NCBI GenBank assembly: GCA_037074615.1 | Contig: CM073547.1 | Coordinates: 17,204,501 to 17,268,500, forward strand | DNA from: Leucaena leucocephala | Lineage: Eukaryota; Streptophyta; Magnoliopsida; Fabales; Fabaceae | Length of the DNA: 64,000 nucleotides | Reading direction: 5' to 3' | Part shown: piece by piece, positions 37,387-50,198 of the stretch | Position numbering within the stretch: position 1 is the stretch's first letter | Layout of the letters: each line of letters begins with the position of its first letter | Program-made: the position numbers and the translations under genes | Notes under the pieces: model-generated | What the model was told of the DNA's origin: nothing | The model's input: only the letters and a program-made list of their open reading frames with translations | Databases searched by the model: none

Positions 37387-39162
37387 TGTTATATTTAGGT
37401 AGATGTGCTCGATTACCCAAGAAGGGTGAATTGGGTGAATGACGACTTTGTAAAACTTTTGTGACTCTTTGAAATTCTGATAGGTAAAACAAGATAGTTT
37501 GACAAAAAATTGATTTAAAATTAAAATAAGTTAATGGAAATCAAAGACTTAAGGAAGAAGAATTTGCATAGAGAATTTATCCTAGTTTGGTCTTTCTTAA
37601 CCTACGTCCAATCATCAACTTCCCACTAATTTTCTAATCTATTATATACCAAGATTACAATGGGATCTTGGTAACATTTACAACCTCAATTTTAATGCCT
37701 AATTCATAACCACATTAAACTTGAGGTTACACTACACTCTAGTGGCTACACTCCCCCTTAAACAGATATGAGCAATTCCCAACCATGAACCCCTGATTCT
37801 AAGGTTTTGCTCTCAAAGAGATGAAAAATGAAGGGCATATCTAACTCTCAGATAAAGTGAATGAATATATATTGTAGCTCATTGTAAATATCTCTCAAAA
37901 GAATAATACATGAAGAATAGAGAGTTGAGTGTTTTCTGGGTTATAGAATTTTTGGCGTTTTTATGGCTGAGAAAATTTCTAGTTGATAATTCATTGTGGC
38001 TCTTGTAGTTGCATCTAGTCATCGTCTCCCCTCTCAGTCTAATCTCAGGTTTGGCTTTAAACTTTAACAGAATATGAACTCTTTGATATTAATACCATAA
38101 ATGCTTCAAGATTTAATCGTTAATCTATAATCTTGTGGAGTGAGGATTTGAGGAAACTAAGTTTAAATTTGAATAGATTTAATCACAACAAGAATAATGT
38201 ATGCTCAAACATATTTGGTAGTTCAATCAATGATCAAGCATATAAGATTAATTCAGATGTAAATACTTTAAGTTCATATAGAGATTCTGCTTATTTTCAA
38301 ATATTATTCTATATTAATCGGCTACCCATTCGATTAATTATAGCTAACGTGTGAAACATAAAATAGAGTATTATACTAAATTAAATATTCAGGCATATAT
38401 GATGTAATTTTAGAAAGATAAGTTTCTCAAAAGATTTATTATGAAGAACAATAAGAAACATAAGCAAATTATCTCTTAAATCAACAATTTGAAATAGAAA
38501 ATAAGTTTGTAGCTTAAAACACAGTTGTATTTCAATTTTTTGTAGCTTATGAAGTTAATCGAATGCCTAGTCAATTAATGTATTTAGAAAAATGAATGAG
38601 AAAATATTTTAACACATATTAATCGAATAATTAATCTATTAATGCACATTAATCGATTAATCAAAGGATTAATTGCTTTATATTTGAATTTTCACAAAAT
38701 TGGTACTTCACTAATTAATTGAACAGTTAGCAGATTAATATACATTAATATTAACTAATTGATTAATAGCAATATCTTTATACAAATAAAAATCTTTTTT
38801 CAAAAGATTAATCCATTAATCAATCAATTAATTGACTTTTTAAATTAATTACAAAAAGCAAGCTCTCGACATTAATCGATCTAATTGTCACCTATTAATC
38901 GATTAACTAATCGATTAATTGATTTTTTCCTTTATGAACAGAAGGTTGCATTTTCATTAGTCTATCATTCAATTGATTAATTGATATTAATGGATTAATT
39001 ATCAATAATCGAATAACTAATCGATTAAACCTACTAATTTCTTCTTTTAACTTCATTTGATTAAAAACATGTTTTTATTACTTCAAAAATACTTTTCACA
39101 CCATAAATCAACTTAATTCTTTTATTCTCTTTTGACATCATCAAAGCATATTCAATTTAACA
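37387..39162 (-). mobile_element. Solo Sirevirus-like LTR in copia A integrase
   Basis: In minus orientation it starts TGTTAAATTGAATATGC, followed by TTTGATGATGTCAAAAG, the Sirevirus signature, and ends AAATATAACA. Flanks in plus orientation are CCAAT (37382-37386) and CCAAC (39163-39167), a 5-bp duplication with one change. The copia A integrase frame resumes on both sides. The part at about 38560-39030 is packed with ATTAATCGATTAAT-type palindromes. Its sequence differs from the Sirevirus LTR at 15233, so it is a different family. No internal region remains. Confidence 0.85.
38560..39030. repeat. Array of ATTAATCGATTAAT palindromes
   Basis: About 470 bp contain many overlapping or nearby copies of ATTAATCGATTAA, ATCGATTAATTGATT and related palindromes, separated by about 10-60 bp of less ordered sequence. 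They lie in the upstream (U3) half of the solo LTR. Confidence 0.85.
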
Positions 39163-40451
39163 CCAACCTTTTCAAATTTCAAAGGGTGTTTTGGATATTG
39201 CCTTTCTTAGAACCTTATTTAACATGTATGTGGTTGTCTTGAGCACTTCCTTCCATGGGAAGTTAGAAGTTTAGAGCTACTCAATGATTCTAACCATATC
39301 CAGCAAGGTCATATTTTTTCTTTTGGTTACACTATTCATGTAAGGTAAGCCACACTAGTATATTGGACTACTATACCTTGCTCTTGAAGGAAATCAGCAA
39401 ATGGACCTAGTGCTTCTTGTCCTTCACTTGTGTATATGCCATGATACTCACCACCTCAGTCTAATCTCACAATCTTGATTGGTTTCCCAATATGTTTTTC
39501 TTCTTCTACTTTATATTCATTAAAGGCATCTAGTGCCTCACTTTTATTATAAAGCATATAGACATACGTGTATCATGAGTAATCGTCAATAAAGATGATA
39601 AAATAATTTTGACAATGCACAGTAAAATCAAGGCAACAAATATTCGTGTGCATAATTCCTAGCAATTCAAAACTTCTCTTAGCCCCTTCATGTGACTTAT
39701 GAGTTTACTTTTCTCTTATGTAATCCACACAAGAATCAAATTCTGAATAGTCTAAAATAGAAGAATTACATCTTTACTTAATATTTTGATTCTATCAATG
39801 GAGATATGTCCTAATCTCTTACCCCACAAGCTATAAGAATTATCATCAATGACACTTCTTTTAATACCACCCAAAACATAAAGAGATTGGGGTGAATCAA
39901 AAACAATTTTAAATAAACTATCAATTGTAACTAAGTTCACAATTAAAAAAGAGTTCTTTGATAAAGTCATAAGTTTCTTAGAAAGAATTAAATGATTATC
40001 AAATGGAATTAGTTTTGACATAGAAATCAAATTCTTCTTGTAAGATGAAATATAGAAAACATCATAAAGGTCCAAAACATGATTATTCAAAAAAGTTATG
40101 GAAAATGTTTCAATAGCTTTCATACGATCTCCTATCCCACTACTTGAAAGGATAGTTTCCTCATTGAGATGTGGAGGCATGCTTATTAGAAAACTCTACA
40201 TGGTAGTTGGAATGTGATCATTGAACCAGTTTCAATCCACAAAGTTTCATTATTAACACTAGAAAAATTAGATTCAAAAGTAACACAAGATAAAAATATA
40301 CCTATCTTTTCAAGCCATGCCTTCCTCTTAAGACACTCATCCCTCATGTGTCCCTTTTTCTTATAGAATAAGCATATGTCATTCCTTTGGTTGCCAGCTG
40401 AAACACCAGGGATTTTCCACTTTTCCTTTTCACCTTCTCTTTATTTTCTTT

Positions 40452-40656
40452 ATTTCCCATTTTACTGCTAGCCATGGAACTTTTTGCTAGATGAGCCTCT
40501 TTTTATGCATCTTTCTCACTTATCAGCAATCTAGTCTCTTTCTAAACACACCGGACAGTAGTTCATCCACTGACCATTTCTCCTTATGTGTTATACAAGA
40601 CCTTGAATGCATAATATTGAGTAGGAAGTGAGTTTAAGACCAATTGTACTAGGAAT
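40452..40656 (-). pseudogene. Copia A gag, middle part
   Basis: Next to the 9-kb insertion the minus strand reads TIGLKLTSYSIL and then HIRRNGQWMNYC-like sequence, typical of the end of a copia gag before the zinc knuckle. The gag start lies beyond the insertion at 49723-50198. GGAAT at 40652-40656 is the left copy of the insertion's target duplication. Confidence 0.65.
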
Positions 40657-42618
40657 TGTAAGGAATTGGAAGACACGCAGCGGAAATTAATTTAAAAATT
40701 TTTCCATTCCTTGCCAGGATCTACCGTATGTGTTTAAGTCAAGTGGGAAGAAGTATTACCCTTAGTGTGCCTCAGCGACTTCCACAACTTTCGGTCACGA
40801 CGTTCACAGCTTCTCTCTGCGGCTCGTGCTCCCTTTCTGATCACAAGAAGTCGACGACTCAGGTCGGCTTCCTCTACTGGTATCCACACGAACAGCGTTC
40901 TAACCACGAACGATGTGCTAGCGTCTCTTGTCCCTCCAGGGCTTTCTCAAGAGTTTGTCCTCTCCGTCTCTATTTCGGCAGTTTCTTATCTGTAAACCTT
41001 TTGCAGAGTCCCCTTCGGCCTTTCTATGTTCTATATATTTCTCTGTGCAAAACGCAGCTCCTAAAACCAGATATATAGGATGCTATGCGTTTTTCTCTGT
41101 CAACTGAATTGGATTTTGGAGTTAATCTTATATTAATTCCAAAATTAATACAATATCATATATTGTATAATTTTATAAGAAACTAATTAAATAAATAATA
41201 TCAAATCCGTCCCACAGATTTAATTACCCATTTATTTAATTTTAAATAAAGATGAGACTGAACTATTTTTGATTTATTCTCATAAATCAAATTTGAGATA
41301 TCCTATAATTTTGAATTTCGAATTTCAAACGTGATAGAGATTTAATTTATCCTTATAAATTAAATCTTATAAATATCTCTTATATGAGATATCCTATCAA
41401 TTTGAATTTCGAATTTCAAACGTGATAGAGATTTAATTTATCCCTATAAATTAAATCTTATAAATATCTCTTATATGAGATATCCTATCAATTTGAATTT
41501 CGAATTTCAAACATGATAAAGATTTAATTTATCCTTATAAATTAAATCTTATAAATATCTCTTATATGAGATATCCTATCAATTTGAATTTCGAATTTCA
41601 AACGTGATAGAGATTTAATTTATCCCTATAAATTAAATCTCATATATACATATAATGTATATATACGAATTTATATATATATACGAATATAAATATAAAT
41701 AAATATATATACATCTATCCTGGATCATTCATTGAATCTGGACATGTCTTAGATTCAATGAATCTGGACATCATAGCTCGTGTTGGGCTATTTTGTGTGC
41801 GACCCTGTAGGCCCATATGAAGTTGGCAATGGGCCATTTGCTATACTAGCCCACAAGTCGCAAGCGGTCTCTAGCAAGACATAACGACTACCCAAATCAT
41901 ATGAGGATCGATAAACGATGTAACCTTTTATACAACCATATCATGTCCCTTCTGTCATGCGATATTTTGGTCATGGATGAGGCATGGATAATGTCATCCT
42001 CCTATTCCTGACCGTTACTTTCTCGATCCCTGAGTAGTCTGACTATAGAAATGGAACTACCTTTCCATTACAGTATGGCCATACATTTCTCAGACTCACT
42101 CATCGAGGGGCCCAGTAATATCTCTCTACGAATGTGAGGGACAAATTCCATCTTAACCATTCACATTCCTCCGTATGAAAAACCACTAAGGCCGAACATA
42201 GTCTTTATGATCACTCGGTCAAAAGTGACTTTTGACTAGGTCAAAACTGAGCGTTTTGTCATGTAGGAATCCATGATGATCTCAGGTCAAAGGGCGTATT
42301 GACATGGTTTGTATATAAGAGAAGCTTATGACGTTACCCATGCAGTTCTCTCATAGCGGGTCGGTCCAGCACCTTGTACTCTTACATGTGCTTATGACTT
42401 TGATTTATATCTCTATACATCTTCAAAGTTATACTGGTCTTATTTTATCTGTGCTCCCGCATAGATGATCGACCAGGGACATTTAGGATAATATCATGAA
42501 TTATCCAAGGATGATCATCATAGTAAACATGCAAATAATATGATAACTCAATTAATAAATTCATAAATTAATAATGTTCATAAGACAATGATTGGCCCCT
42601 AGGGCATGATTTCCAACA
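40657..42618 (-). repeat. Young copia 3' LTR (1962 bp)
   Basis: It begins TGTAAGGAATTGG and ends GATTTCCAACA in plus orientation. It contains four 91-bp minisatellite units (41297-41660) and a plus-strand ORF of 116 codons (40728-41078), which is antisense to the element. Confidence 0.95.
41297..41660 (-). repeat. 91-bp minisatellite, four units, in 3' LTR
   Basis: GATATCCTAT starts units at 41297, 41388, 41479 and 41570, an exact 91-bp period. Each unit contains GAATTTCGAATTTC, AGATTTAATTTATCC and ATAAATATCTCTTATATGA. The last unit runs into a TA-rich stretch. Confidence 0.95.
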
Positions 42619-42635
42619 ACCTCCCACTTGCACTA
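42619..42635 (-). other. Young copia polypurine tract
   Basis: The minus strand reads CAAGTGGGAGGT directly before the 3' LTR; the gag-pol stop codon (42633-42635) lies 15 bases upstream of the LTR. Confidence 0.85.
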
Positions 42636-45600
42636 GGTACAATCATTAATTTGACTAATTCCCATTGACCTGACATGACGCTCATGCTTTGCCTGCACAA
42701 GCGGCTTTGTTAGAGGATCAGCAACATTATCTTCTCCTGCTACTTTGCATATTTTTATATCACCTCTATCATTGATTTCTCTGATGAGATGAAATTGCCT
42801 GAGTATATGCTTGGTCCTTTGATGTGACCTAGGCTCTTTGGCCTGTGCAATAGCATCGCTATTGTCACAGAGCAAAGTTATTGGATCTGAGATGGTAGGT
42901 ATCACCCCTGGTTCTGTGATGAACTTCCTGATCCAAACGGCTTCCTTAGCTGCATCAGATGCTGCTATATACTCAGCTTCTGTCGCAGAATCTGCTACAG
43001 TGCCCTGCTTAGAGCTCTTCCAGCTTACTGCTCTATTATTGAGGAGGAATATATATCCAGACTGCGATTTTTGGTCGTCCTAGTCAGTTTGGAAACTGGC
43101 ATCTGTGTAACCAGTTACACAGAGTTCATCATCCAATCCACCATAGACCAAGAATAAGTCCTTAGTCCTTCTTAAGTACTTAAGGATATTCTTGACAGCA
43201 GTCCAATGGCCCTCACCAGGGTCCTGTTGATATCTGCTAGTCATACTCAAGGCAAACGAGACATCCGGACGAGTACATAACATGGCGTACATGATAGATC
43301 CTATGGCCGAGGCATATGGAACTTTACTCATGCGACCTCACTGATCAGATGTACTAGGACATAGATCTTTGCTGAGGTGAATACCATGAGATATGGGTAT
43401 GAAACCCCTCTTTAATTCGTGCATACTGAACCTATGCAGTATTTTATCTATGTATATACTCTGACTGAGTCCTAGAAGTCTTTTAGATCTATCTCTATAG
43501 ATCCTGATTCCTAGGATGTAGGTGGCTTCACCCAAGTCTTTCATCGAGAAAGACTTTCCTAACCAAGACTTGACAATCTGCAAGGTAGGAATGTCATTCC
43601 CAATAAGTAGGATGTCATCGACATAGAGTACCAAAAACACAACTGTGCTCCCACTAACCTTCTTGTACACACAAGGTTCATCAATGTTTTGAAGAAATCC
43701 AAACTCTTTGACTACTTCATCAAAACGTTGATTCCAACTCTGAGAGGCTTGCTTCAGTCCATAAATGGACATTTGAAGCTTGCACACTTTGCCAGAGTCC
43801 TCGGAACGCACAAACCCTTCAGGTTGTGTCATGTACACATCCTCAAGGAGCTTTCCATTAAGGAAGGCTGTCTTGACGTCCATCTGCCATATTTCATAGT
43901 CATAATATGCTGCTATGGCAAAGAGGATTCTGATTGATTTGGCCATGGCAACTGGGGAAAAGGTCTCATCATAGTCCATACCATGAGTTTGAGTAAATCA
44001 TTTTGCAACCAGTCGTGCCTTGAAGACATTTACATTGCCATCCATGTCAGTTTTCTCCTTAAAAACCCACTTGCACCCGACAGTTTTTACACCTTCAGGC
44101 GGGTCGACTAAGGTCCAAACCTTATTGTCGTACATGGATTGCATTTCAGACTTCATGGCATTAAGCCACTTCTCAGAGTTTGGTCCCACTATAGCTTCTC
44201 GATAGGTAGTCGGCTCATTATGCTCAATGAGCAACGCTTCACGACTATCAGAAATCAGAAATCCATATCTCTGAGGCTGAAGTCGTGTCCTATTAGATTT
44301 ACGTGGACCTTGCGTGACTTGAGGAGTCTCAACAACTTGTTGTGAGTCTTCTCTATTTTCCATCTGCAGTTCTATGGTGTCTTGTGGCTCTCGAACTTCT
44401 TCGAGGTGTACCTTACTCCCACTGGTTCTTTTAGAGATAAATTCTCTTTCGAGAAAGATACCATTTCTGACAACAAACACTTTGTTATCAGCAGGGTTGT
44501 AGACGTAATATCCCTTGGTTTCCTTAGGATATCCCACAAAAAGGCACTTTGAGGATTTGTGCGCTAATTTGTCTGAGGTTTGTTGCTTAACATAGACCTC
44601 GCATCCCCAAATCTTGAGGAAAGACAAACTAGGCGTCTTCCCAGTCCATATCTTATACAGAGTCTTTTCAATTGCCTTTGATGGAACACGATTGAGTGTG
44701 AACCCAGCTGTCTCTAGGGCATGGCCCCAAAAGGAGGGCGGAAGATCTGTTTGACTCATCATGGATCGAACCATATATAATAGTGTTCGATTCCTCCATT
44801 CAGAAATGTCATTCCATTGTGGTGTCCCTGGAGGAGTCAATTGTGAGACTATCCCACAACTCCTAAGATGATCTATGAACTCTTGGCTCAAATATTCACC
44901 ACCCCGATCAGATTGAATGGCTTTAATTATTTTGCCAAGCTGGTTTTGTACTCCATTTTGAAATATTTTGAACTTTTCAAAAGATTCAGATTTATGTTTC
45001 ATCAGATAGATGTACCCATATCTGCTGAAATCATCTATAAATGTTATGAAGTACGAATAACCTCCTCTGGCATTTGTGTTCATCGGTCCACACACATCTG
45101 TATGTATGAGGCCCAATAAATCAGTGGCCCTCTCACTGTGCCCAGTGAAAGGTGACTTTGTCACCTTTCCTAACAAGCAAGACTCGCAAGTGTCATATGA
45201 TTCAAAATCAAATGAGTTTAGAAATCCATCTTGATGGAGTTTGGAAATACGTTTCTCATTTATGTGGCCCAGACGACAGTGCCAGAGGTATGTGGGATTC
45301 AAATCGTTTTGTTTGACCCTTTTGGCGGTTATGTTATAGATATTTCCATGAGTGGGTTGTTCCAAATTTAATATGTAATGATCAACATGCAAATCACCAT
45401 GAGCATAGAAAACATCATTACGATAAATAGAACATCTACTATTCCCAGCAATGGAAGTGAAACCTTCCTTATCCAAATAAGAAAGTGAAACAATGTTACT
45501 ACTTAAAGCAGGAACATAATAGCAATTGTTCAAAACTAACAAAAGCCCAGTGGGCAGAACTAATTCATAAGTGCCTACAGCTAACGCAGCAACCCTTGCT

Positions 45601-46616
45601 CTGTTTCTATCTCGTAGGTCAACCTCACCCTTTTTCAGCTTCCTACTGTCCTTTAGTCCCTGCACATTTGTACAAATGTGAGAACCACATGCAGTATCTA
45701 ATACCCATGAGGTGGAAGTAGAAAGATGAATGTCTATAACATAAATACCTGAAGCGATAGCCCCACTATCCTTCTTGTTCTTTTTCAGATCTTCAAGGTA
45801 GAGTTTGCAATTCCTCTTCTAATGACCGGGTTCATTGTAGAAGAAGCAGACTCCTTCCTTCGGAGGCTTTGCCTTCTTTGGTGTAGGCTTGGTTTCGGGC
45901 TTGCCTGACTCTTTGGTCTTACCTGATGAGCCATGACCCTTCCCCTTGCCTTTGCCTTTCTTTTTAGTACCCTTTCCTTTCTGAACCATCAAAACACTAC
46001 TGGGCTTCTTCTTAAGACTTGGCTCAGCAGTTTTAAGCATCCCATGCAGTTCAGAAATAGATTTCTCCATGTTGTTCATGTTGTAGTTCATGATAAACTA
46101 GTCATAACTTTCCGGGAGTGAGTTCAAGATCAAATCCGTAGCTAACTCCTGGCTCATGGGAAATCCAAGTCTCTCAAGGTGATCAATATACCCTTTCATC
46201 TTTAAGACATGAGTACTGACTGATGCACCTTCAGCCATCTTGCAGGAATGTAAGGCCTTAGTGGTCTCATACCTCTCTTGCCTTGCCTGTTGCTGGAACA
46301 TTTCCTTGAGATGCACAATCATCTCATAAGCTTCCATGTGTTCCAGATCTCTTTGGAGCTCTGGAACCATGGTGGCTAGCATCAAGCATCCCACATCGAC
46401 AGAGTCTTCCTTATGCTTCATGTAAGCATCTCTCTGAGCTCTAGGAGCATTAGCGGCTGGCTCCTCAGGAATGGGTTGATCTAGGACATGCGCCTTTCTT
46501 TCCTGCTTGAGAACAATTCTCAAGTTCCTAAACCAGTCAAGAAAGTTTGTCCCATTGAGTTTGTCCTTCTCAAGGACAGATCGCAGCGATAATGTAGCAG
46601 TATTACTAGTCGTCAT
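42633..46616 (-). pseudogene. Young copia gag-pol polyprotein, five in-frame stops
   Basis: One continuous frame of 1327 codons runs from ATG 46616 to TAG 42633 without any frameshift, but five stops break it: TAG 46098-46100 (end of gag), TAG 45819-45821 (in the zinc knuckle), TGA 43998-44000 (before RT), TGA 43338-43340 and TAG 43080-43082 (before and in RNase H). Domain order is gag (46098-46616, starts MTTSNTATLSLRSVLEKDKL), a Lys/Gly-rich linker, a zinc knuckle CFFYNEPGH with Tyr in place of the second Cys, protease (VLDTACGSH), integrase zinc motif (LWHCRLGHI and CESCLLGK), core Asp in HTDVCGP and SDRGGEYL, RT with YVDDILL near 43620, and RNase H (LLCDNSDAIAQAK). Order PR-INT-RT-RH defines Ty1/copia. 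It would have driven replication of the element; it is now inactive. Confidence 0.95.
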
Positions 46617-47740
46617 GATTCTACAATTAAAATATGCAATGTAATTAGTAATCTCCCACTAAATAAACAACCCTCAATGCAATAGTTAGTGGGCTAAGAT
46701 CCATATTTGGCTCAAACTTAAGTCCGCTTTGGCAGGACACTTAAATTAAGTTATTTAGGTAGGTAACACCTTTACCAATTACATCAAATGTAACTCTTAG
46801 ATGTTCATGGGATCCTATCATCATATGATCTGGCATGTTCTAATCCCATCTAATGCCTTGAGATCCAAAACCGTTTTGTTAATCTCAATTAAGTCAAACA
46901 ATAATGAACATATGAGAGTAGCACCATTACTCTTTGCTTATCTCCCCAAGATGACTCAAAAGCGCCCACTTTGGCGGAGTCCACAATTGAGCGATCGAGG
47001 TTTTGACAAGTGTTCATAAATTGACAGCATTATGACTTAAGATTTCATTTAGAGGGCTTAATTTAACTGTTTAGTTTATGAGAATGCATGCTTCTCAGTT
47101 TGTATCTCATACAATTAATATGCATGTGCTGATATAATCATAAGATGCATAATTTAAACGTGATACAATATGGCTCACCTATCCTAAGTCCCCTCAAGCC
47201 AATGAGAGGAGCTCTCTAGTAAGAAAAGGGAAATTACATATAGAAACCTCTTTTAACATTCGAGGGGAGTGAGAAGAGAAGAGAAGGTATATTGAGAGTA
47301 AATATATAGGAAGGCACGACACGCAGGCCGTATTTAAAAATTACAACACTTATAATCTAGAGCCATATCATTCACCATACCCAAGCATTCAAGAATCAAC
47401 ATTCAGATTTAATTGCAAGGCAATTGATGTTTCAAATCTTAAAACATTCACAAAATAGCATATTCTATGGTTATATTACGCTACGAACAGGTAGCCACGG
47501 CGGTCCCGCTATATTTAAATAATCATGAATCTGCATTCGGTTTTCTTGGACCCCTTCTATGTTAATTGATCAAATCAAAACATATCACCACCGATTTCAG
47601 TTCCCTTTTAGATTCCTTATATGTCATACATAAGACGGATTCCTTATATGTCACACATGAAACGCATATTATATGATCGACTACGACTAACACATATCAT
47701 ATGAATCACCAATCAAGCCTAACTTAAACACAAAACGGCA
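46617..47740 (-). other. Young copia 5' leader
   Basis: About 1.1 kb between the PBS and the gag start. There is no ORF of note, and short plus-strand frames are chance. Confidence 0.7.
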
Positions 47741-47754
47741 TGGCTCTGATACCA
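47741..47754 (-). other. Young copia primer-binding site (tRNA-iMet)
   Basis: The minus strand reads TGGTATCAGAGCCA, one base after the 5' LTR, a full match to the usual initiator-Met primer site. Confidence 0.95.
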
Positions 47755-47755
47755 C

Positions 47756-49717
47756 TGTAAGGAATTGGAAGACACGCAGCGGAAATTAATTTAAAAATTT
47801 TTCCATTCCTTGCCAGGATCTACCGTATGTGTTTAAGTCAAGTGGGAAGAAGTATTACCCTTAGTGTGCCTCAGCGACTTCCACAGCTTTCGGTCACGAC
47901 GTTCACAGCTTCTCTCTACGGCTCGTGCTCCCTTTCTGATCACAAGAAGTCAACGACTCAGGTCGGCTTCCTCTACTGGTATCCACACGAACAGCGTTCT
48001 AACCACGAACGACGTGCTAGCGTCTCTTGTCCTTCCAGGGCTTTCTCAAGAGTTCGTCCTCTCCGTCTCTATTTCGGCAGTTTCTTATCTGCAAACCTTT
48101 TGCAGAGTCCCCTTCGGCCTTTCTATGTTCTATATATTTCTCTGTGCAAAACGCAGCTCCTAAAATCAGATATATAGGATGCTATGCGTTTTTCTCTGTC
48201 AACCGAATTGGATTTTGGAGTTAATCTTATATTAATTCCAAAATTAATATAATATCATATATTGTATAATTTTATAAGAAACTAATTAAATAAGTAATAT
48301 CAAATCCGTCCCACAGATTTAATTACCCATTTATTTAATTTTAAATAAAGATGAGACTGAACTATTTTTGATTTATTCTCATAAATCAAATTTGAGATAT
48401 CCTATCAATTTGAATTTCAAATTTCAAACGTGATAGAGATTTAATTTATCCTTATAAATTAAATCTTATAAATATCTCTTATGTGAGATATCCTATCAAT
48501 TTGAATTTCGAATTTCAAACGTGATAGAGATTTAATTTATCCTTATAAATTAAATCTTATAAATATCTCTTATATGAGATATCCTATCAATTTGAATTTC
48601 GAATCTCAAACATGATAGAGATTTAATTTATCCTTATAAATTAAATCTTATAAATATCTCTTATATGAGATATCCTATCAATTTGAATTTCGAATTTCAA
48701 ACGTGATAGAGATTTAATTTATCCCTATAAATTAAATCTCATATATACATATAATGTATATATACGAATTTATATATATATACGAATATAAATATAAATA
48801 AATATATATACATCTATCCTGGATCATTCATTGAATCTGGACATGTCTTAGATTCAATGAATCTGGACATCATAGCTCCTGTTAGGCTATTTTGTGTGCG
48901 ACCCTGTAGGCCCATATGAAGTTGGCAGTGGGCCATTTGCTATACTAGCCCACAAGTCGCAAGCGGTCTCTAGCAAGACATAACGACTACCCAAATCATA
49001 TGAGGATCGATAAACGATGTAACCTTTTATACAACCATATCATGTCCCTTCTGTCATGCGATATTTTGGTCATGGATGAGGCATGGATAATGTCATCCTC
49101 CTATTACTGACCGTTATTTTCTCGATCCCTGAGTAGTCTGACTATAGAAATGGAACTACCTTTCCATTACAGTATGGCCATACATTTCTCAGACTCACTC
49201 ATCGAGGGGCCCAGTAATATCTCTCTACGAATGTGAGGGACAAATTCCATCTTAACCATTCACATTCCTCCGCATGAAAAACCACTAAGCCCGAACATAG
49301 TCTTTATGATCACTCGGTCAAAAGTGACTTTTGACTAGGTCAAAGCTGAGCGTTTTGTCATGTAGGAATCCATGATGATCTCAGGTCAAAGGGCGTATTG
49401 ACATGGTTTGTATATGAGAGAAGCTTATGACGTTACCCATGCAGTTCTCTCATAGCGGGTCGGTCCAGTACCTTGTACTCTTACATGTGCTTATGACTTT
49501 GATTTATATCTCTATACATCTTCAAAGTTATACTGGTCTTATTTCATCTGTGCTCCCGCATAGATGATCGACCAGGGACATTTAGGATAATATCATGAAT
49601 TATCCAAGGATGATCATCATAGTAAACATGCAAATAATATGATAACTCAATTAATAAATTCATAAATCAATAATGTTCATAAGACAATGATTGGCCCCTA
49701 GGGCACGATTTCCAACA
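47756..49717 (-). repeat. Young copia 5' LTR (1962 bp)
   Basis: Same length as 40657-42618 with no net indel (the first minisatellite unit is offset by exactly 7099 bp). It has four minisatellite units starting near 48396 and the antisense 116-codon ORF at 47827-48177. The promoter for the element should lie here, read on the minus strand. Confidence 0.95.
48396..48759 (-). repeat. 91-bp minisatellite, four units, in 5' LTR
   Basis: Same array as in the 3' LTR, with the same number of units and period and a few substitutions. Confidence 0.95.
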
Positions 49718-49722
49718 GGAAT

Positions 49723-50198
49723 TACTCTGTAAGTTCCATGTCAAAGGATTTTAGCTATATATTCATTATATATTCAAAGGAATTGCTCTCTAGGTCTCTC
49801 ATCTTCATTATATATTGCCTCACACCGCCAATACCTGTAATCCTCATAGCTCATAATTCAAATATGATGACAACACCCATTTGTTTGTCTGTCAGCTTGA
49901 ATTGCTTATCTAAGGCTTCTAGGTATCCTTTGGTTGTCTCGTAATTAGGGATTACTCCCCTAATGCTTCTAGTGATCCTATGTTGTATAAGCAAAAGAAA
50001 TAAGTGGTTGCTTCGCTCCCACATATCATACCTTTCTTTTTTCTCTCTATCATTAGAGGCATCATCTAGTCTTGAAGATTTTTCATACTTCAAGACAAAA
50101 TTCAAGTCCATAAAACTGAGTTGCAACAAAACATCATCTTTCCAATCAACATAATTAGATCTACCATCTAAGATAGTTTTGTTACTTACATCAGCCAT
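49723..50198 (-). pseudogene. Copia A gag, N-terminal part
   Basis: From ATG at 50198 the minus strand reads MADVSNKTILDGRSNYVDW, followed by HRITRSIRGVIPNYETTKGY and LEALDKQFKLTDKQ, a copia gag (UBN2-type) N-terminal region. A stop occurs near 49851, after which the match continues (ITGIGGVRQYIMKMRDLES) up to the 9-kb insertion at 49717. It resumes at 40656. Confidence 0.8.

Larger units (their letters stand above)
35030..40450 (-). pseudogene. Copia A pol remnant (PR/INT/RT/RNase H)
   Basis: Minus-strand remnants in copia order: zinc knuckle near 40320-40390; a GAG-pre-integrase segment at 39752-40180 (VFYISSYKKNLISMSKL and LWGKRLGHISIDRIK); an integrase core ending TLLDMVRIIE and KTPFEI near 39180-39310, cut by the solo LTR; then FKVLGYPAEVRV near 37340. 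RT lies around 36050-36750 and RNase H around 35380-35640 (reading MYCDNTAAVSISNNKSK). It is full of stops and frameshifts. Confidence 0.8.
40657..49717 (-). mobile_element. Young Ty1/copia element, 9061 bp, complete structure
   Basis: A structurally complete element: LTRs of identical length (1962 bp each, 40657-42618 and 47756-49717), PBS, one-frame gag-pol, PPT and a perfect 5-bp duplication GGAAT (40652-40656 and 49718-49722). LTR ends are TG and CA. In the first 560 bp of the LTRs I count 11 differences, all transitions, which fits a fairly recent insertion and methylated-cytosine decay. Five in-frame stops make gag-pol non-functional. It sits inside the gag of the older copia A. Confidence 0.95.

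Noticed and set aside
44868..45119. Plus-strand ORF of 83 codons and similar frames across 43.7-46.1 kb
   Set aside because: Antisense shadows of the copia gag-pol.
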